A stretch of 64,000 nt of DNA from Aotearoamyces nothofagi (Eukaryota; Ascomycota; Leotiomycetes; Leotiales; Tympanidaceae): contig JADDTR010000019.1 in assembly GCA_015345905.1 (NCBI GenBank), forward strand, positions 514,228 through 578,227, in the 5' to 3' direction. Below, one piece after another: positions 24,201 to 36,239 of the stretch. The notes under the pieces are model-generated. The model searched no databases and was not told the origin of the DNA. It worked only from the letters and a program-made list of their open reading frames with translations. Position numbers and translations under genes: made by a program. Position 1 is the stretch's first letter. Each line of letters begins with the position of its first letter.

Positions 24201-27200
24201 ATGGCAAGCTGCAGGTCTGTATGGACACTTGCTGCTCTATTTGCAATTCTGGTGGCATTTGCGAATGCTATGACACCAAAGCGTATCGCAGAACTTCGAC
24301 AGGAAACAGTAGACATGTTCTATCATGGATTTGATAACTACATGAGCATTGCCTTTCCGGAGGATGAGGTATGGTGGCACACCCAGCTAACAACCTCACT
24401 ACTAATTTCCTCAATAGCTTAGACCGGTTTCCTGTGTACCCTTAACGAGAGATGCGCATAATCCGTTGAACATTGAACTCAACGATGTACTAGGGAATTA
24501 TTCTCTCACCTTGATTGACAGCCTCTCGACATTAGCCATTTTGGCGTCCGCTCCCCCGGATAATGAGGGAACTGGTGCAAAAGCTCTACGCGATTTCCAA
24601 GATGGTATTCAAGCGTTAGTTGTACAGTACGGCGATGGCACAGAAAGCCCTTCTGGCAAAGGGCTTAGGGGCCATGGTTTCGATGTTGATAGCAAAGTCC
24701 AGGTGTTTGAGACTGTGATCCGAGGCGTTGGAGGCCTGCTTAGTGCACACCTTTTTGCCGCTGGAGATTTGCCAATCAAGGGTTATAAGCCTCGTCGAGC
24801 CGCACGAGGTTTCTGGAAGTCTCGAGAGCGGGAAGTCCATCCACCAATAGTTTGGCCAAATGGCTTCAGATATGACGGTCAACTGTTACGCTTAGCTCTT
24901 GATCTTGCTCAGCGCCTGCTTCCAGCTTTCTATACGAAAACGGGCATGCCATACCCGAGAGTCAACCTCCGTCACGGCGTTCCCTTTTATCAAAATTCAC
25001 CGTTGAATCAACCCCCAGCAACACCGGAGTGCGTGGCCGGAGACGCACAAGAGATTACTGAAACTTGCAGTGCAGGCGCTGGAAGTTTAGTCCTTGAGTT
25101 TACAGTATTGAGCCGCCTCACCGGTGACCCTAGATTCGAACAACTTGCAAAACGAGCTTTCTGGGCAGTGTGGAACAGGCGTAGCAATATTGGACTTATT
25201 GGAGCAGGTGTTGATGCCGAAGCTGGTAATTGGATAGGACCATACGCAGGCATCGGTGCAGGAACCGACAGCTTTTTTGAATATGCTCTGAAAACGCATA
25301 TTCTACTTTCTGGGCATGATACACCAAATACTACCATTCCTAGTGGTAAACGTCATACATCATGGCTCGACCCTAACACCATGTATAGACCCTTGAGCGA
25401 GGAAGAGAATTCCCCAGATAGCTTTTTACGTGCTTGGCAAGATGCACATGCCGCTGTCAAAAGACATTTATACAGCAGTGCCCATCACCCACATTATGTC
25501 AATGCTCATCTCAGTACAGGGTCACCTCAGGCATATTGGATCGACAGCCTTGGGGCTTACTATCCCGGTCTTCTTACACTGGCTGGTAAATTGGAAGAGG
25601 CTATTGAAACCAACCTTCTATACACAGCCTTGTGGACTCGGTATTCTGCATTACCAGAGAGATGGTCAGTTACAGATGGCACAATTGAAGGGGGTCTTGG
25701 CTGGTGGCCAGGTCGCCCAGAATTCATCGAATCGAACTACCATCTGTACCGCGCGACAAACGACCCGTGGTATCTCCATGTTGGTGAAATGGTATTGGAA
25801 GATATCAAGAGACGTTGCTGGACAGAATGTGGATGGTCAGGTCTACAAGATGTTCGTACAGGAGAGAAGAGTGATCGCATGGAAAGTTTCTTCCTGGGCG
25901 AGACTACGAAATATCTTTATCTTCTCCTCGACCCCGATCACCCCTTGAACTCTTTAGATGCACCGTATGTATTCACAACAGAAGGGCATCCCTTGATCAT
26001 TCCTCGAAAGCTTGCTCCCTGGAAAGGGCCCAGACATAGAGCGAAGTCATCAGGCATTCAGCATTACGTGCCTCTTGAAGATAGCGAGACCTGCCCTGTT
26101 CCGCCACCTTTAGTTCCCTTCACAATTTCAGCTACTGCTGCTAGACCCGATATATTTCACGCCGCAAGCCTAATCGGATTGCATCATGTACCGAATATTC
26201 ATGCTCTGGATGCCGAGGATTCTGTAACATTATATCATGATATTCAGTCGGGACGTTCCATGCTCCCTAATTATACATTTTATCCCTGGACTCTACCAAT
26301 GAACCTAGTGCCGCCTGATGGTGTATGCGCAGTCATACCGATTAAGACGACCTTCAGTATAGAGTTTCCGTCGAATAGTCAGATTCCAGTCGCGCCGCCT
26401 GGTTTCCAGGTAATACTTGGACCTCAAAATCTTGTTAGGCTCAACAATGAAGGCATTATGGTTAAGAGCCTTCAAGGGGTAAGACTGGGAATGGTTCTGG
26501 AGCAGGAATCTGAAATAGATTTGGTGGATGGCCAGCCACCGCCACAAGTATGGAGAATATGGAATCTTGGAAATATGGCATTGGGTAGAGACGAGAAGGT
26601 TTTTGTGCCGCGAGATGTCATTGGTCCTATGGCAGATCCATCATTTTCACGTATTAGGGACCATGTCATGCTCGACATTGTCCTTCAAATCGCAAACCCA
26701 CCAGAGGTCAACCGGTCGACAATTGTACACTTGGATGAGTCTATCCTCGAAGAGGATATATTTGACGAACATCCTGAGCGCCATCTCGAAGAAGAGATCT
26801 TACGCAATCGGGGAATGGCAGCTGAATATAAGACAATGCTTAGCTCTCTATTACAGCAGGTAACCTCGGTTCTCCGCGACCCTGTTGCCACGCTGCTACC
26901 AGAGCCTCGAACTATACTGACATATCACTTGCGAGCTCTGCCGGCAATCTCACCCACGGGAATCGGCGCCGCCCCAATCCCAGATATCACTGAAGCGACG
27001 GATCCGGCCGGTACTTCCAAATCGGATCCTCTGACTTGGACTAGCATATATTTCGCTGGTGAAGCATGCACAGACAAACTCCCCAACGAAGCAGTCCGTT
27101 CGCATCATATCATCGTTATGAGACGGGGAGGCTGTACATTCTCGCAAAAGATGTCGAATATTCCCCCCTTTACGGCCTCTTCCCGAGGGTTTCAGTTCTT

Positions 27201-27462
27201 AATCGTGGTAAGCGATGATACGGATAATAGTGATGAGGAGTCTAGTGGCGAGACTGCAGACGGAAAACTAGTTAGGCCACTGCTGGACGAGTTACAATAC
27301 ACTCCTGCTGGCCTATTACGACATAATCAGGTGTCGATGGCGATGGTTGGTGGCGGGAAGGAGACGATTGAACTGTTGAGGTCGGCGCGAAGTGTGGGTC
27401 TCAGAAGGAGATATCATATCGAGAGTCAGGGGCTGAAGATCACCAACCTGATTGTTGTATAG
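24201..27462 (+). CDS. ER degradation-enhancing alpha-mannosidase-like protein (GH47) with PA domain
   Basis: ER-lumenal class I alpha-1,2-mannosidase of the EDEM/Htm1 group, which trims N-glycans on misfolded proteins to mark them for ERAD. Exons 24201-24368 and 24418-27462 give 1070 residues. A signal peptide covers residues 1-23 (hydrophobic AALFAILVAFANA). GH47 signatures are the acidic EDELRP near 56, GTDSFFEY near 338, GRPEFIESNYHLYRATND near 485 and the calcium-site Thr in FTTEGHPL near 573. A protease-associated (PA) domain lies at about 925-1060 (SIYFAGEACT, VMRRGGCTFSQK). GH47 plus PA is the EDEM3/large-Mnl type. No HDEL-like retention tail is present; it ends ITNLIVV. I chose the second in-frame ATG because it begins the signal peptide. 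Confidence 0.93.
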
Positions 27463-27917
27463 GAAAGGAGGAAGGGGACGATGAAACCAGAGAGTAGTTT
27501 CAACGGTGGAGTTTTCCGGGTGGGGGCATTGCATATACCTTGGGGGATCGACTCTTTTTTCTTGCATAGGTCGATAGGAATTACAATACATTCATTACAT
27601 ATACACATAGACTCATGGCATGACTCGGCTGGGAGCGCACGGATGGACGGGCGAGATGCATGTCCATTTTAACTCGTAAACCGTGCCGGCAAATGAGACG
27701 ATCGGTGCCCGGGACCCCGTTCCTGTCGTCGTCGATGGTGGGGACCCGGGAGCATCGAGATCCAGTCGACCCCGGCGCGCCGTCCGCACCGTCCGTCCTG
27801 CACCGCAGCCCTTCCCACCACAGGCCCAGCCGCGCTCTTCCTGAAGAAGCAGCAGCAGTGCGGAAGCGGCTTCCCCGACTGGGGGGTGGGGGACACGGCG
27901 CGGAGGCATCGACCCTG

Positions 27918-27921
27918 TCTG

Positions 27922-27958
<37 letters not shown>
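27918..27958. repeat. (TCTGGC)n hexanucleotide repeat
   Basis: Nearly seven perfect copies. Confidence 0.95.
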
Positions 27959-27996
27959 ACCGTCGGATGGTGCTTGGTGCTGCGTCCCTCGAACGA

Positions 27997-28026
27997 GGCA
28001 GGGCAGGGCAGGGCAGGGCAGGGCAG
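27997..28026. repeat. (GGGCA)n pentanucleotide repeat
   Basis: About six copies head to tail. Confidence 0.93.
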
Positions 28027-28122
28027 GCGATAACGCTACTGCGGGCCTTGATGGCGTGCGTAATCAAGTAGGGAGGTAAGTCCGTAGGGAGGTAAGGTAG
28101 GTAGGTAGATGGCTATCACCCC

Positions 28123-28196
28123 TTTTTTTTCATCTTTTTTTTTCATCTTTTTTTTTCATCTTTTTTTTTCTGAGATAGAGAGAGAGAGAGAGAGAG
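28123..28196. repeat. T-tract/CATC repeat followed by (GA)n
   Basis: CATC plus nine T residues is repeated about 3.5 times (28123-28169), followed directly by a GA dinucleotide run (28176-28196). Confidence 0.92.
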
Positions 28197-28514
28197 GAGA
28201 GGGGGCAAGGGGAGGTGACGCGAGAGGGGGCAAGAAGGATACCGTGGCGGGTGCATTTTGTGGGATTTCGAGATCTCGAGGAACGGATGCGCTGTAGGTA
28301 GGTAGGTACATGTAGAGGGTTTGTGCTGTAGGGGGGGTGGGTGCTGGAGATGGGTACGAGAGATGGGTGGGTGACCTAGGTTGTAGGGTTAGGGAGGCAG
28401 GGCAGGCAGGGCAGGAGAAGTACAGCAGGCATGGCTGTCCCAACAGAGCATGTCCTGTATGAACGTCTGCTGCTGCCATCCATTCGGCGTCGCAGCAGCA
28501 GCAGCCAGGAGGGA

Positions 28515-28541
28515 GATAGGATAGGATAGGATAGGATAGGG
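28515..28541. repeat. (GGATA)n pentanucleotide repeat
   Basis: About five copies of GATAG. Confidence 0.9.
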
Positions 28542-28641
28542 GGATAGACAGTAGGCAGTCCAGTACGGCCTGGACGGAACAGTGCACTGTCGTAAGGCGG
28601 GTAGGTACCTACCTGAGGTCGCTCGCTCGCTGTAGGGCATC

Positions 28642-28756
28642 CACAGGGCACCTACAGGGCCTGACAGGGCATCCACAGGGCATCTACAGGGCATCTACAG
28701 GGCACCTACAGGGCATCTACAGGGCATCCCTCTGCCCTCTGCCCTCTGCCCTCTGC
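28642..28756. repeat. 12-base minisatellite and (CCCTCTG)n
   Basis: About seven imperfect copies of CTACAGGGCATC (28642-28729) run into four copies of CCCTCTG. Confidence 0.9.
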
Positions 28757-28844
28757 CGTCAACTCCCCCGAGGCAGCACAGCACAGATAGGGCAGATAGG
28801 GCGGCTCTCACCCACCCACCCGTTCGATTCGCTGCATCTCTGCT

Positions 28845-28912
28845 GTATGCGACTGTATACTGCTGTATACTACTGTATGCTACTGTATGCTATCCCATCC
28901 CATCCCATCCCA
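28845..28912. repeat. CTGTATACTG-like repeat and (CATCC)n
   Basis: Five imperfect copies of a 10 to 11-base TACTGTATGC unit, then CATCC repeated four times. Confidence 0.8.
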
Positions 28913-29280
28913 CCCTATACCCTCCCCTCCTAACGGTGCTGCGGTCCAGGACGACGTCGCAGAGATGATGTGACATGCACAGCAGAGAGGCGACAGTAAG
29001 TCATATTGGGGCTGCGGCAAGGAAGTCCGGAACCCTGGGCCGCACGTCCAGCGCACGTCCAGCGAGGCCGTACGTGCCGTGTGCACTTGGCGCATTTGGG
29101 GTGGAGTTCGGCTGGGTTTTGGGCCTTTTCGCGGGCTCGCGCGACTGGGTAGGGTAGGGCGCCCTCCTTGGGTTGTTCCTGGCCGCGACCGACATACAGT
29201 GACCGAACAGTACCCGCACGCACACTCGCACACTCGCCGCAGCGTCGGCGGCCCCTAAACAGCCTGTTCGCGCCCTGGCA

Positions 29281-29330
29281 CCCGCTGGCACCCGCTGGCA
29301 CCCGCTGGCACACGCTGGAACCCGCTGGCG
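29281..29330. repeat. 10-base tandem repeat
   Basis: Five copies of CCCGCTGGCA, the last two with single changes. Confidence 0.93.
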
Positions 29331-29562
29331 CCCATCATAGCCGCAGCCAGATGGGCATCGTGCTGAAATTTCCAGCGTGTCCTAGATCCTAAAACTAAAA
29401 AAAGAATGGCAGTCTTGGGGTCCTGTTCGACCCTCTCGCTCCCGGATTCTTCCTTTTCGCTCTCCCTCGCTCTCGCTCTCGCGCGCTCTCTCTCTCTCTC
29501 TCCCTCTCTCTCCCTCTTCCCTCCCTCTCTTCTGGCCCTTCTGATCCTTCTTCCTCTTCACG

Positions 29563-30480
29563 ATGACTACTGAATCTTCACTTTCTGCGACTGCGGAGAA
29601 CTTTCAGCCGAAGATCGATCATGCCCAGGGACAGCTCTCCAAGCCCTCCACCTCTGCCTGTAAGCACCGCACTGCTACACCATCCCCGACGATAACACTG
29701 CGCTAACACGTCTCTTTCTTCGCAGCCCGTTCCCCCCAACAGTTCGTGGTCCCCTCCCCGTTGGTGTTTTGGATCGCAGCAGTCTCGAGTTGTGCGGTAT
29801 CTCTGGGGCGCCCGCTGCCCTCGGACATACTTTGCGACTCGGGTCTCTGTCCTCCTCCGAGTAGACGTGCTGTGCTGATGTCCCCTCAGGTCCGGTGAAC
29901 AGATAAAGACGCTCAAGAACGCACTGCGGCGCTTCCCCGACTTCCCGATCCCCGGCATCGACTTTATCGATATCGTCCCAATCTTCGCCGACCCCGTCCT
30001 CCAGGAGACCCTCCTCGACGCTCTCGAACACCAGGTCTTGAGCGTCTTCAAGACGAAGCCCGATGTCATCGTCGCGCTCGATGCCAGGGGCTTCTTGTTC
30101 GGCCCCGGTCTTGCGCTGAGACTGGGCTCTCGCTTTGCGCCTGTGAGGAAGCAGGGAAAGCTCCCTGGCCCCGTCGAGACGGCAAGCTACAAGAAGGAGT
30201 ACGGGGAAGATCTCTTCCAGATGCAAGTCGATGGAGTTGCGCCTGGCCAGACAGCGTTGATCGTTGACGATATCATCGCCACTGGTATGTCTTGCCCACT
30301 TTCGCGCACGCCTCCCCGCAGGATACTGATGTGAATACAGGTGGATCTGCAGCTGCAGCTGGCTCGCTCGTGGAGAAGCTTGGCGGAAATGTCTTGGGAT
30401 ACCTCTTCATTCTCGAAATCGAATTCCTCAAAGGTCGCGATAAGCTCAACGCACCCGTCCACACCCTGCTCGTCGACTAG
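29563..30480 (+). CDS. APT1: Adenine phosphoribosyltransferase
   Basis: Purine-salvage enzyme, cytosolic: adenine plus PRPP gives AMP and pyrophosphate. Exons 29563-29659, 29726-29759, 29890-30284 and 30341-30480 give 221 residues. The body is clear: FPDFPIPGIDFIDIVPIFAD, DVIVALDARGFLFGP, the adenine-side RKQGKLPG and the PRPP-binding loop VDDIIATGGSAAAAG, whose ATGG is split by the last intron. The N-terminal 40 residues come from two short exons of low complexity, so the 34-base second exon is the least certain part; it is the choice that keeps the frame. Codons are strongly G/C-ending, unlike the flanking regions left of 27 kb. A CT-rich leader precedes the ATG. Confidence 0.92.
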
Positions 30481-31649
30481 GCACAGACTTGGAAAGTATC
30501 TACGACGTCTCATATCCTGATTTTATTTTCATTTCACCCGCTTCTATCTAGGATCAGGGCGGCTGGGCGTTTATAGTGACTATTTGGAACCTCTTGGCAC
30601 TCAACATAGACAGCATTAGGATGCGGCACCTCTTCTCCTTCACGATTTCGGCTTCCGCGGAGGGGGGTTTTTTTTTTCCCTTTTTTTTTTTTCTTCTTCT
30701 TCTTCCTACACGTCGCGGAAGGTTGGAGGGTGGATTAACGTATATAAAAGCGCCGGTTTGGACAGCGCATGCTAGGGCTAGGCATATTCCAGTTGACAGA
30801 TCAAATGGCAAGACATGCATCCAACCTGCGTCGGAAGACTTTGTCTCGGATATCATTATTATTACTTGTGAATCTCGGCCCCTGCCTGAAGAGAAGGCTG
30901 CGGCTGGCTGGCTGGCTGCTGGCAACAGGGGGTTTTTTTTTTTCGATTGATTGATTGATTGATTACAGGACATGTCAAAAGACCTGGGATAGGCCCAGAT
31001 GGAAAGGTTTCAAGACTCCCGTCACTTATCGACAACAGCCCCCTCCGGCGGATCACGAGAAGACGCGAATCTAGGCCACGGGAGAGTGGTCCCCAAAACC
31101 CTCTCGTCAGAAAACGGCGAGGGCTTCGCGGCGCATTCTCGTCACTTTTTTTTTTCTTCTCCTCCTCCCTCCCCCCCCTCCACGCTCCTCCTGCTCGTCG
31201 TATTAGCGGATGGCGCCCCAGCACCGCTGCCTATCCGGAGACCATGTAATAGCATAAAAAGCGGCGCGCGCGCGTCGTCCCTGATATGCTCCTCACGAGG
31301 ATCCAGGAGGCGATCCAGCCGCCCTCACAGATGCCCCGAGGGGAGTCGCAGGATGAATTTTTTTTCTTTTTCTTCTTTCCTCTCCCTTATCGGGAGCGGC
31401 ACCCGCGCGCCCCGGCTCTGGGATCCTTTATCTCGGAGGTCGTCGCGGGCCGTCCGTCGAGCCGGCGTATCAGGAAACGTCGGCAAGAGCGGGACCCCTA
31501 ACCCTCCGACCCCCGTGGCCGCGCTGGAGAGGGAGATCCGCCTCAGACCGCCTGTTGTGTGTGTTTTTTTTCTCTCTCTCTCTCCCTCCCTCCCTCCCTC
31601 CCCCCCCCTTCTTTCTGCGCCCTCCCACACCGCACGATAATGCAGCTCG
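30481..31649. other. Intergenic with homopolymer tracts
   Basis: Spacer between APT1 and the membrane protein. It holds long T runs (30667-30700, 30930-30941, 31148-31157), GATT repeats (30945-30963) and a CT-rich leader (31560-31612) just before the next ATG. Open frames over it are low complexity. Confidence 0.5.
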
Positions 31650-33668
31650 ATGCCGTCCTTCTTCGCCTTCCAACAGGGCAGCGAGACGGGCGCGCGGCCC
31701 GGCGACGACGCGTCGCCGCTGCTGGGCCGCTTCCGCGCCGTGCCGGACCGCCAGCGCCTGCTGCCGCGGAGCAGCGTCGGGAACCTCTTCTCCAGCCTGG
31801 GGACGGGGTATGGCACGCTGTTCCGCGCGCTGGGCCGCGACGACGGCGGCGGCGCCGCTGAGCCGGACGGCCAGGACGAGGCGCTGGGCCTGGCGGGGCG
31901 CGGCGCGGCCTTCAGGGACGTCTGGATCGCGCCGCGGCAGGCGGCGGTGCGCAGCGTCCTGGGCAGGTGGTGGATGAGGTGGGCGGTGCTGGTTGGCCTG
32001 CCGGCGGGCATCGTAGGTTCTGCCCGTGCCTGGGCCTGCTGAGTGTGCCGGCCTGTGCTCTGCGAGATGTGGCTGACGTTGCGTGGTCGAGCAGGTCGTC
32101 GCGTGGTGCGCGCTGCCATTCCCCCAGTACCCCTTACCAGACGACTTCGGAGACGGCTCGCGCGGTGGTGCCCCGGGCCACGGAGAAGCGCGCGTGCAGG
32201 TCAACTTCTGGTTCTTCCTGCTCGTGTACTACGGCCTCTATAACGTCACTGCCCTGATGTGGATCACGAAGCTCTTCAACATCTACAGCCTGAACTGGTA
32301 TGTCCAGATCCATGATCCACCTACCCCAGAAGGAGGCTGATATAAAGCACCTGCAGGTGGCCACAGTCCGTTGGCTTCCCCATCACGGTCTCCCTGATAG
32401 CCGCGCTGTCCGTTGCGGTCCCGATCCCCCTCTACTACTTCCCCGAGACGCGGCAGTACCTGATCCACAACACGGCCTGGATCGTCTGGACCTTCGTAAC
32501 CATGTCCATGCCCGTCGCCGTGGCGTTCGGCATCCTGATGACCCACGAACGCCACCTTGGGTTGCGGCAGTCCTTGTCGGAAACACAGCGCATATTCACG
32601 CAGAGCTGGTGGACGAACGAGAACGACGTCGATACCCTAGCCCGGCGTGACAGAAGAAGACCGCAGGTACAGCCGGCATCATTTGATCCCGACTCGCCCC
32701 TCGATGTTGGGCCTGACGTGAATACCCGCCCGCCCGTCAGGGAAGCAGTGCGACTGAGGAAGCTGTGGATCCCAGCCAGCTTTGTGAGATTCATGTGGTT
32801 CTGCGCGGCACTGTTCATCGGCTTGATCGCTTATGTTCTTGGAGAGGCATACGCCGAGATCTACCTTCGGACCCTCCCGCACAACAATTTCGACACCATC
32901 TTCTACGTCTACAGCTGGGTCGCCACAATCCATATCCTCGATGGCCTTACTGGCTGGATTCTGGGCGGGCAAACGGGCGAGAGGGTGGGCTCATACCCTC
33001 TGGGTTGGATCTTCAAACTGTGAGCATCTTCTCGTCATTTCATACCAAAACTACAAGTCTCTGACCCCCAAGACAGCTACTTCTCCCTGACGTATCAGAC
33101 CTACGTGCGCGCTCTATACGCACGCCTCCGGTCCCCATCGCAATTCGTGGTGCTCCAGATCCTCTCGTCCACCTTCCTCATCATCCTCCACCCCCTCACC
33201 ATGTCCCGCACCTACCACGGCCTGCTCGGCGTCATCGGGCTCAACAGCCAGCCCTACCCCGAGTACGCCAAGTTCTGCGGCCGCTCCATGTTCATCCGCT
33301 ACGTGTCGGAGAACGCGTCCATGGCCACGTTCCTCGGCCAGATCCTCGTCCTCCACTTCGGCCACAACAAGGACGTCTACCCCTACTTCGCCTTCGACAC
33401 CGAGGCCAGCGAGAACGGCTACGACTTCCGCCTCACCCTCTTCGCCTCCATGGTCACCTGGGCCTGCGAGATCGTCGCCGCCTTCGTCGTCAGGCGCGTC
33501 GTCGGCCGGGTCTACGGCTTCGACGTGGCCTCGGAGGGCAGGGCCGACTTTGCAAAGTGGCCCGAGCTGCTGCCTACCAGCCTGGCCGTCATGGTGCACG
33601 TCCTGCAGAATATGCTCTTCTCCATCATCCGATTGCAGTTCCACTGCGGCGGCAAGGCATGTCTCTGA
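31650..33668 (+). CDS. Multi-pass membrane protein of unknown function
   Basis: I do not recognise a characterised family. Exons 31650-32012, 32095-32297, 32357-33019 and 33077-33668 splice without a break to 606 residues. About 110 soluble N-terminal residues are followed by roughly nine hydrophobic segments, for example WAVLVGLPAGIVVAWCALPF, FWFFLLVYYGLYNVTALMWI, GFPITVSLIAALSVAVPIPL, VRFMWFCAALFIGLIAYVLG and FVVLQILSSTFLIILHPLTM. A charged loop of about 110 residues separates two halves. Conserved-looking loops include YYFPETRQYL, DGLTGWILGG and HFGHNKDVYPYF. No pore, catalytic or sorting motif is obvious. Codons in the last exon are almost all C-ending. A transporter, channel or organelle-membrane scaffold are all possible. 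Confidence 0.85.
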
Positions 33669-34087
33669 TATCATCTCGGGAGGTCTCCTACTGTCCTTTC
33701 TCCTTTTTTCCTTTTCTCTCTCTCTTTCCCCTCTCTAGAAAAACACCCCCCCCCCACCATCTCCTCCTCTTCCGCTACATCAGCGACTCCCTGATCTCCC
33801 CCCCCCCCTCTGTTTTGAGCGAAACGCGCGAATAAGATACCCCCCCCCTTTGAATCCAGCCAGTCGTCGTCCCCTTGTTTTATTTCTAGACTAGATTGCG
33901 CTTATAATACCTAATATATATGGTTCTTCTCTTCTGCTCTGCTCTTCTCTGCTCTGCTACACTGCGGCCCGTGCCGTGCTCTCCTAAAACATCACGCAGA
34001 CCGCAACCCGCCGGGCTCGAGACCCGAGAGCGCATCGCAGACCAAGGTCCCGACGAGCGAGCACGGGTATGAATCATGGTGGAGGAA

Positions 34088-34117
34088 ATATATATATATG
34101 TGTGTGTGTGTGTGTGT
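34088..34117. repeat. (AT)n(GT)n dinucleotide repeat
   Basis: Six AT units followed by nine GT units. Confidence 0.93.
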
Positions 34118-34360
34118 ATCGTAATGTCATAAAGATATAAACGTGATGGGGTGAATAGATACAGGTGAAGTAGAATTAGCAGTAGGAGCAAGGAGCGGAA
34201 AAATCCAAAAAAAAAAGAGAAAAGAAAAGAGAAAAAAAAGACTCATATACGCGCGCCACGCCTGGGACTGCCAGAAGCAAACAAGAAACCGCTACCTTGG
34301 GCCGAGTTTCACAAAAACTAGAAAGACCGTACCGCACGCGTGCTGGAGAAAGGAATGAGG

Positions 34361-34389
34361 CCGTCCCGTCCCGTCCCGTCCCGTCCCGT
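34361..34389. repeat. (CCGTC)n pentanucleotide repeat
   Basis: Nearly six copies. Confidence 0.93.
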
Positions 34390-34507
34390 TCGATAGATGT
34401 CGTCGCCGCTTGGGGTGTTGAAAGGGCGCGGTGTATGTGGAGAGACAGGGGGGGGAGAGAGAGAACATATCCCACCATCCATCCTGCGACGTACAGCTTC
34501 GACGGCC

Positions 34508-36239
34508 TCACGCTCTCACGCTCCACACCTGCTGCTGTTCGTAGATGCGTTTGCGCAGTCTGCGCTCGCGCTCTCTCTGTCTGCGGCGTTCCTGCCTGTG
34601 CTGCAGCGTCTGCGTCTGCGTCTGCGCCTGCGCGCCGGGGCCGTCGGGCTCTTTGGGCGCCGCCAGGTGGGCGTCGGCCAGCGCGGGCTCGCGGTCTTCG
34701 TCGTCGGGCTCGAGGAACGAGGTGTCCTCTTCGGTGGCCGCGGGCGACTCGTCGGCCTCGTCGGGGTGCAGCTGCGCGTATTTAAGCTGGCAGGCGCGGG
34801 GCGACCATTTCAGGTCGCAGCCGTCGTTGAGCATGTCGGCGGCGATGACCTGCCATTTGGCGCGGTCGTGGCGCTGCTTGGAGCGGTGGAGTGACTTGAT
34901 CTGTTTCTGCTGTGAGTTTTGTGGAGGGCAGATGGATTGCTAGAGTGGCTTCTGCTGCGAGTCCGACCGGACGGGAACAGGTCTGGCTGCAAATAGGGTA
35001 GGATTAAATCAGACTTACATCGTGATTGGTCCATACTCTCAAGCGCTCTCGAAGTCGGCCGAAACGCATCTGTAGGCAGGGCACCTTGAAATTTCCCCCG
35101 GTGCTGTCGTTGAAGACCTTTTGGATGTTCGTCCAGTTCGGTTTGCGGCCCTCGCCGCGTAGTCGGAGGATTAGTTTCTCTTCGTCGGATACATCAGGAA
35201 GTTGTAATGCTGCCGCTACCCAACTGGATGATGCTGTTTCGCTTCTTGGTGTGGTGCTTGGGGTGCTTGACGGAGGGCTGTCTTTGGGTATGGCGGATTG
35301 GGGGCCTGATGAGTAACGACGCTTGGTAATGTTGTTAGGGATGGGAGATTCATGTTTGATTTGGATATCGAGCTTTGGTTCTTGCGTCAGGTCATGGCTG
35401 GGGATATGTTCTGGGGTTAGGTGTTGTGGTGGGCGATTCTGGAACCGTTGTTCATGGTGCTGAAATTGCTGATTGTCGTGATGCTGGAATTGTTGGTCTG
35501 GTTGGTGATATTGCTGCTGCTGTTGACTGGGAGTATTGTCATGCGGGTGCTGAAACTGCTGTTGTTGAAGTGTGGGCGTCGTATCATGAAGACGCTTCAT
35601 TGGACGATGTTGTCTTGGTGTTGGTGAGATGAGAATCGGAGCTTGATTCTGATTTCCAGGGGAAGGGAGAGCCTGAGCATTGGAATGATTTTGTGTCGGG
35701 CTTCCAGCTATGCTAGAGGTAGTTTGAGGTTCAGAGACTCTGAAGCTTCCCCAGTAGGGAGTCGGAGGACATTGAGTATGAGGCGAGTCGAAGATGTAAG
35801 GAGAAAGACCAAGGCCAAGATCCGCATCAGAGACTTGCAAGGACAGTGAAGAGCTCTTGGATTTCATCGGAGAGCCAGTATTTCCATTGTTACCAGTATT
35901 GAAGATGCCACGAGAGTTTCTCGGTGAGTAGTTCATCTGAGGCCGGTCGTCTCTTCGCCAGGTGGTGCCGTGTACCGGCCTGCTCTGAATACTTGGGGAT
36001 TCTGCGTTCATTGAGACAGGCGTAATAAGATTTGCATCGTAGGTAACTGGTAGATTAAAGGACGAGACCTGGCCATCTTGTGAGTACTGTGCTCCAAGAA
36101 ACATGTCGGTATGACGATAATGAGGGCCTATAGCTGTAAAATCACGTACTGCGCTCTGTGGAGTCCATTCTTGTGTATTAGTCGGCACCCGTCCAAAGTG
36201 ATTGGAGTAAATTTGGTCGCCCATGATAGAAAGCTGCAT
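34508..36239 (-). CDS. Gln-rich Myb/SANT-like DNA-binding protein
   Basis: Probable nuclear regulator. Exons 36239-35019 and 34909-34508 give 540 residues. Residues 1-340 are disordered, Pro/Ser/Asn-rich, with a Gln/His-rich stretch near 215-265. A SANT-like helical unit lies at about 349-407 (DEEKLILRLRGEGRKPNWTN to RFGRLRERLRVW). A second one starts exactly at the splice junction (QKQIKSLHRSKQRHDRAKWQ, then MLNDGCDLKWSPRACQLKY). An acidic segment and a basic end (RQERRRQRERERRLRKRIY) that could be a nuclear signal follow. The tandem Trp-spaced helices resemble Myb repeats, but I cannot assign an orthologue. The start could also be the Met at 36224. Confidence 0.8.

Larger units (their letters stand above)
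27463..29562. other. GC-rich intergenic block packed with simple repeats
   Basis: The 2.1 kb between the mannosidase and APT1 are made largely of micro- and minisatellites, listed separately, with short GC-rich unique sequence between them. The many open frames are repeat read-through. The last 110 bases (29450-29558) are a CT-rich tract ending just before the APT1 ATG, a common fungal promoter/5' UTR feature. Confidence 0.6.
33669..34507. other. Convergent spacer with simple repeats
   Basis: Between two 3' ends. Several C homopolymers (33747-33757, 33800-33808, 33840-33848), an (AT)n(GT)n run (34088-34117) and (CCGTC)n (34361-34389). No gene seen. Confidence 0.6.

Noticed and set aside
28383-28395. 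GTAGGGTTAGGG resembling telomeric repeat
   Set aside because: Only about two TTAGGG-like units amid many other G-rich repeats; not a telomere or interstitial array.
33114-33674. Long minus-strand frame over the last exon of the membrane protein
   Set aside because: It is a shadow frame caused by C-ending codons on the plus strand; the composition is Gly/Glu/Val-rich without motifs.
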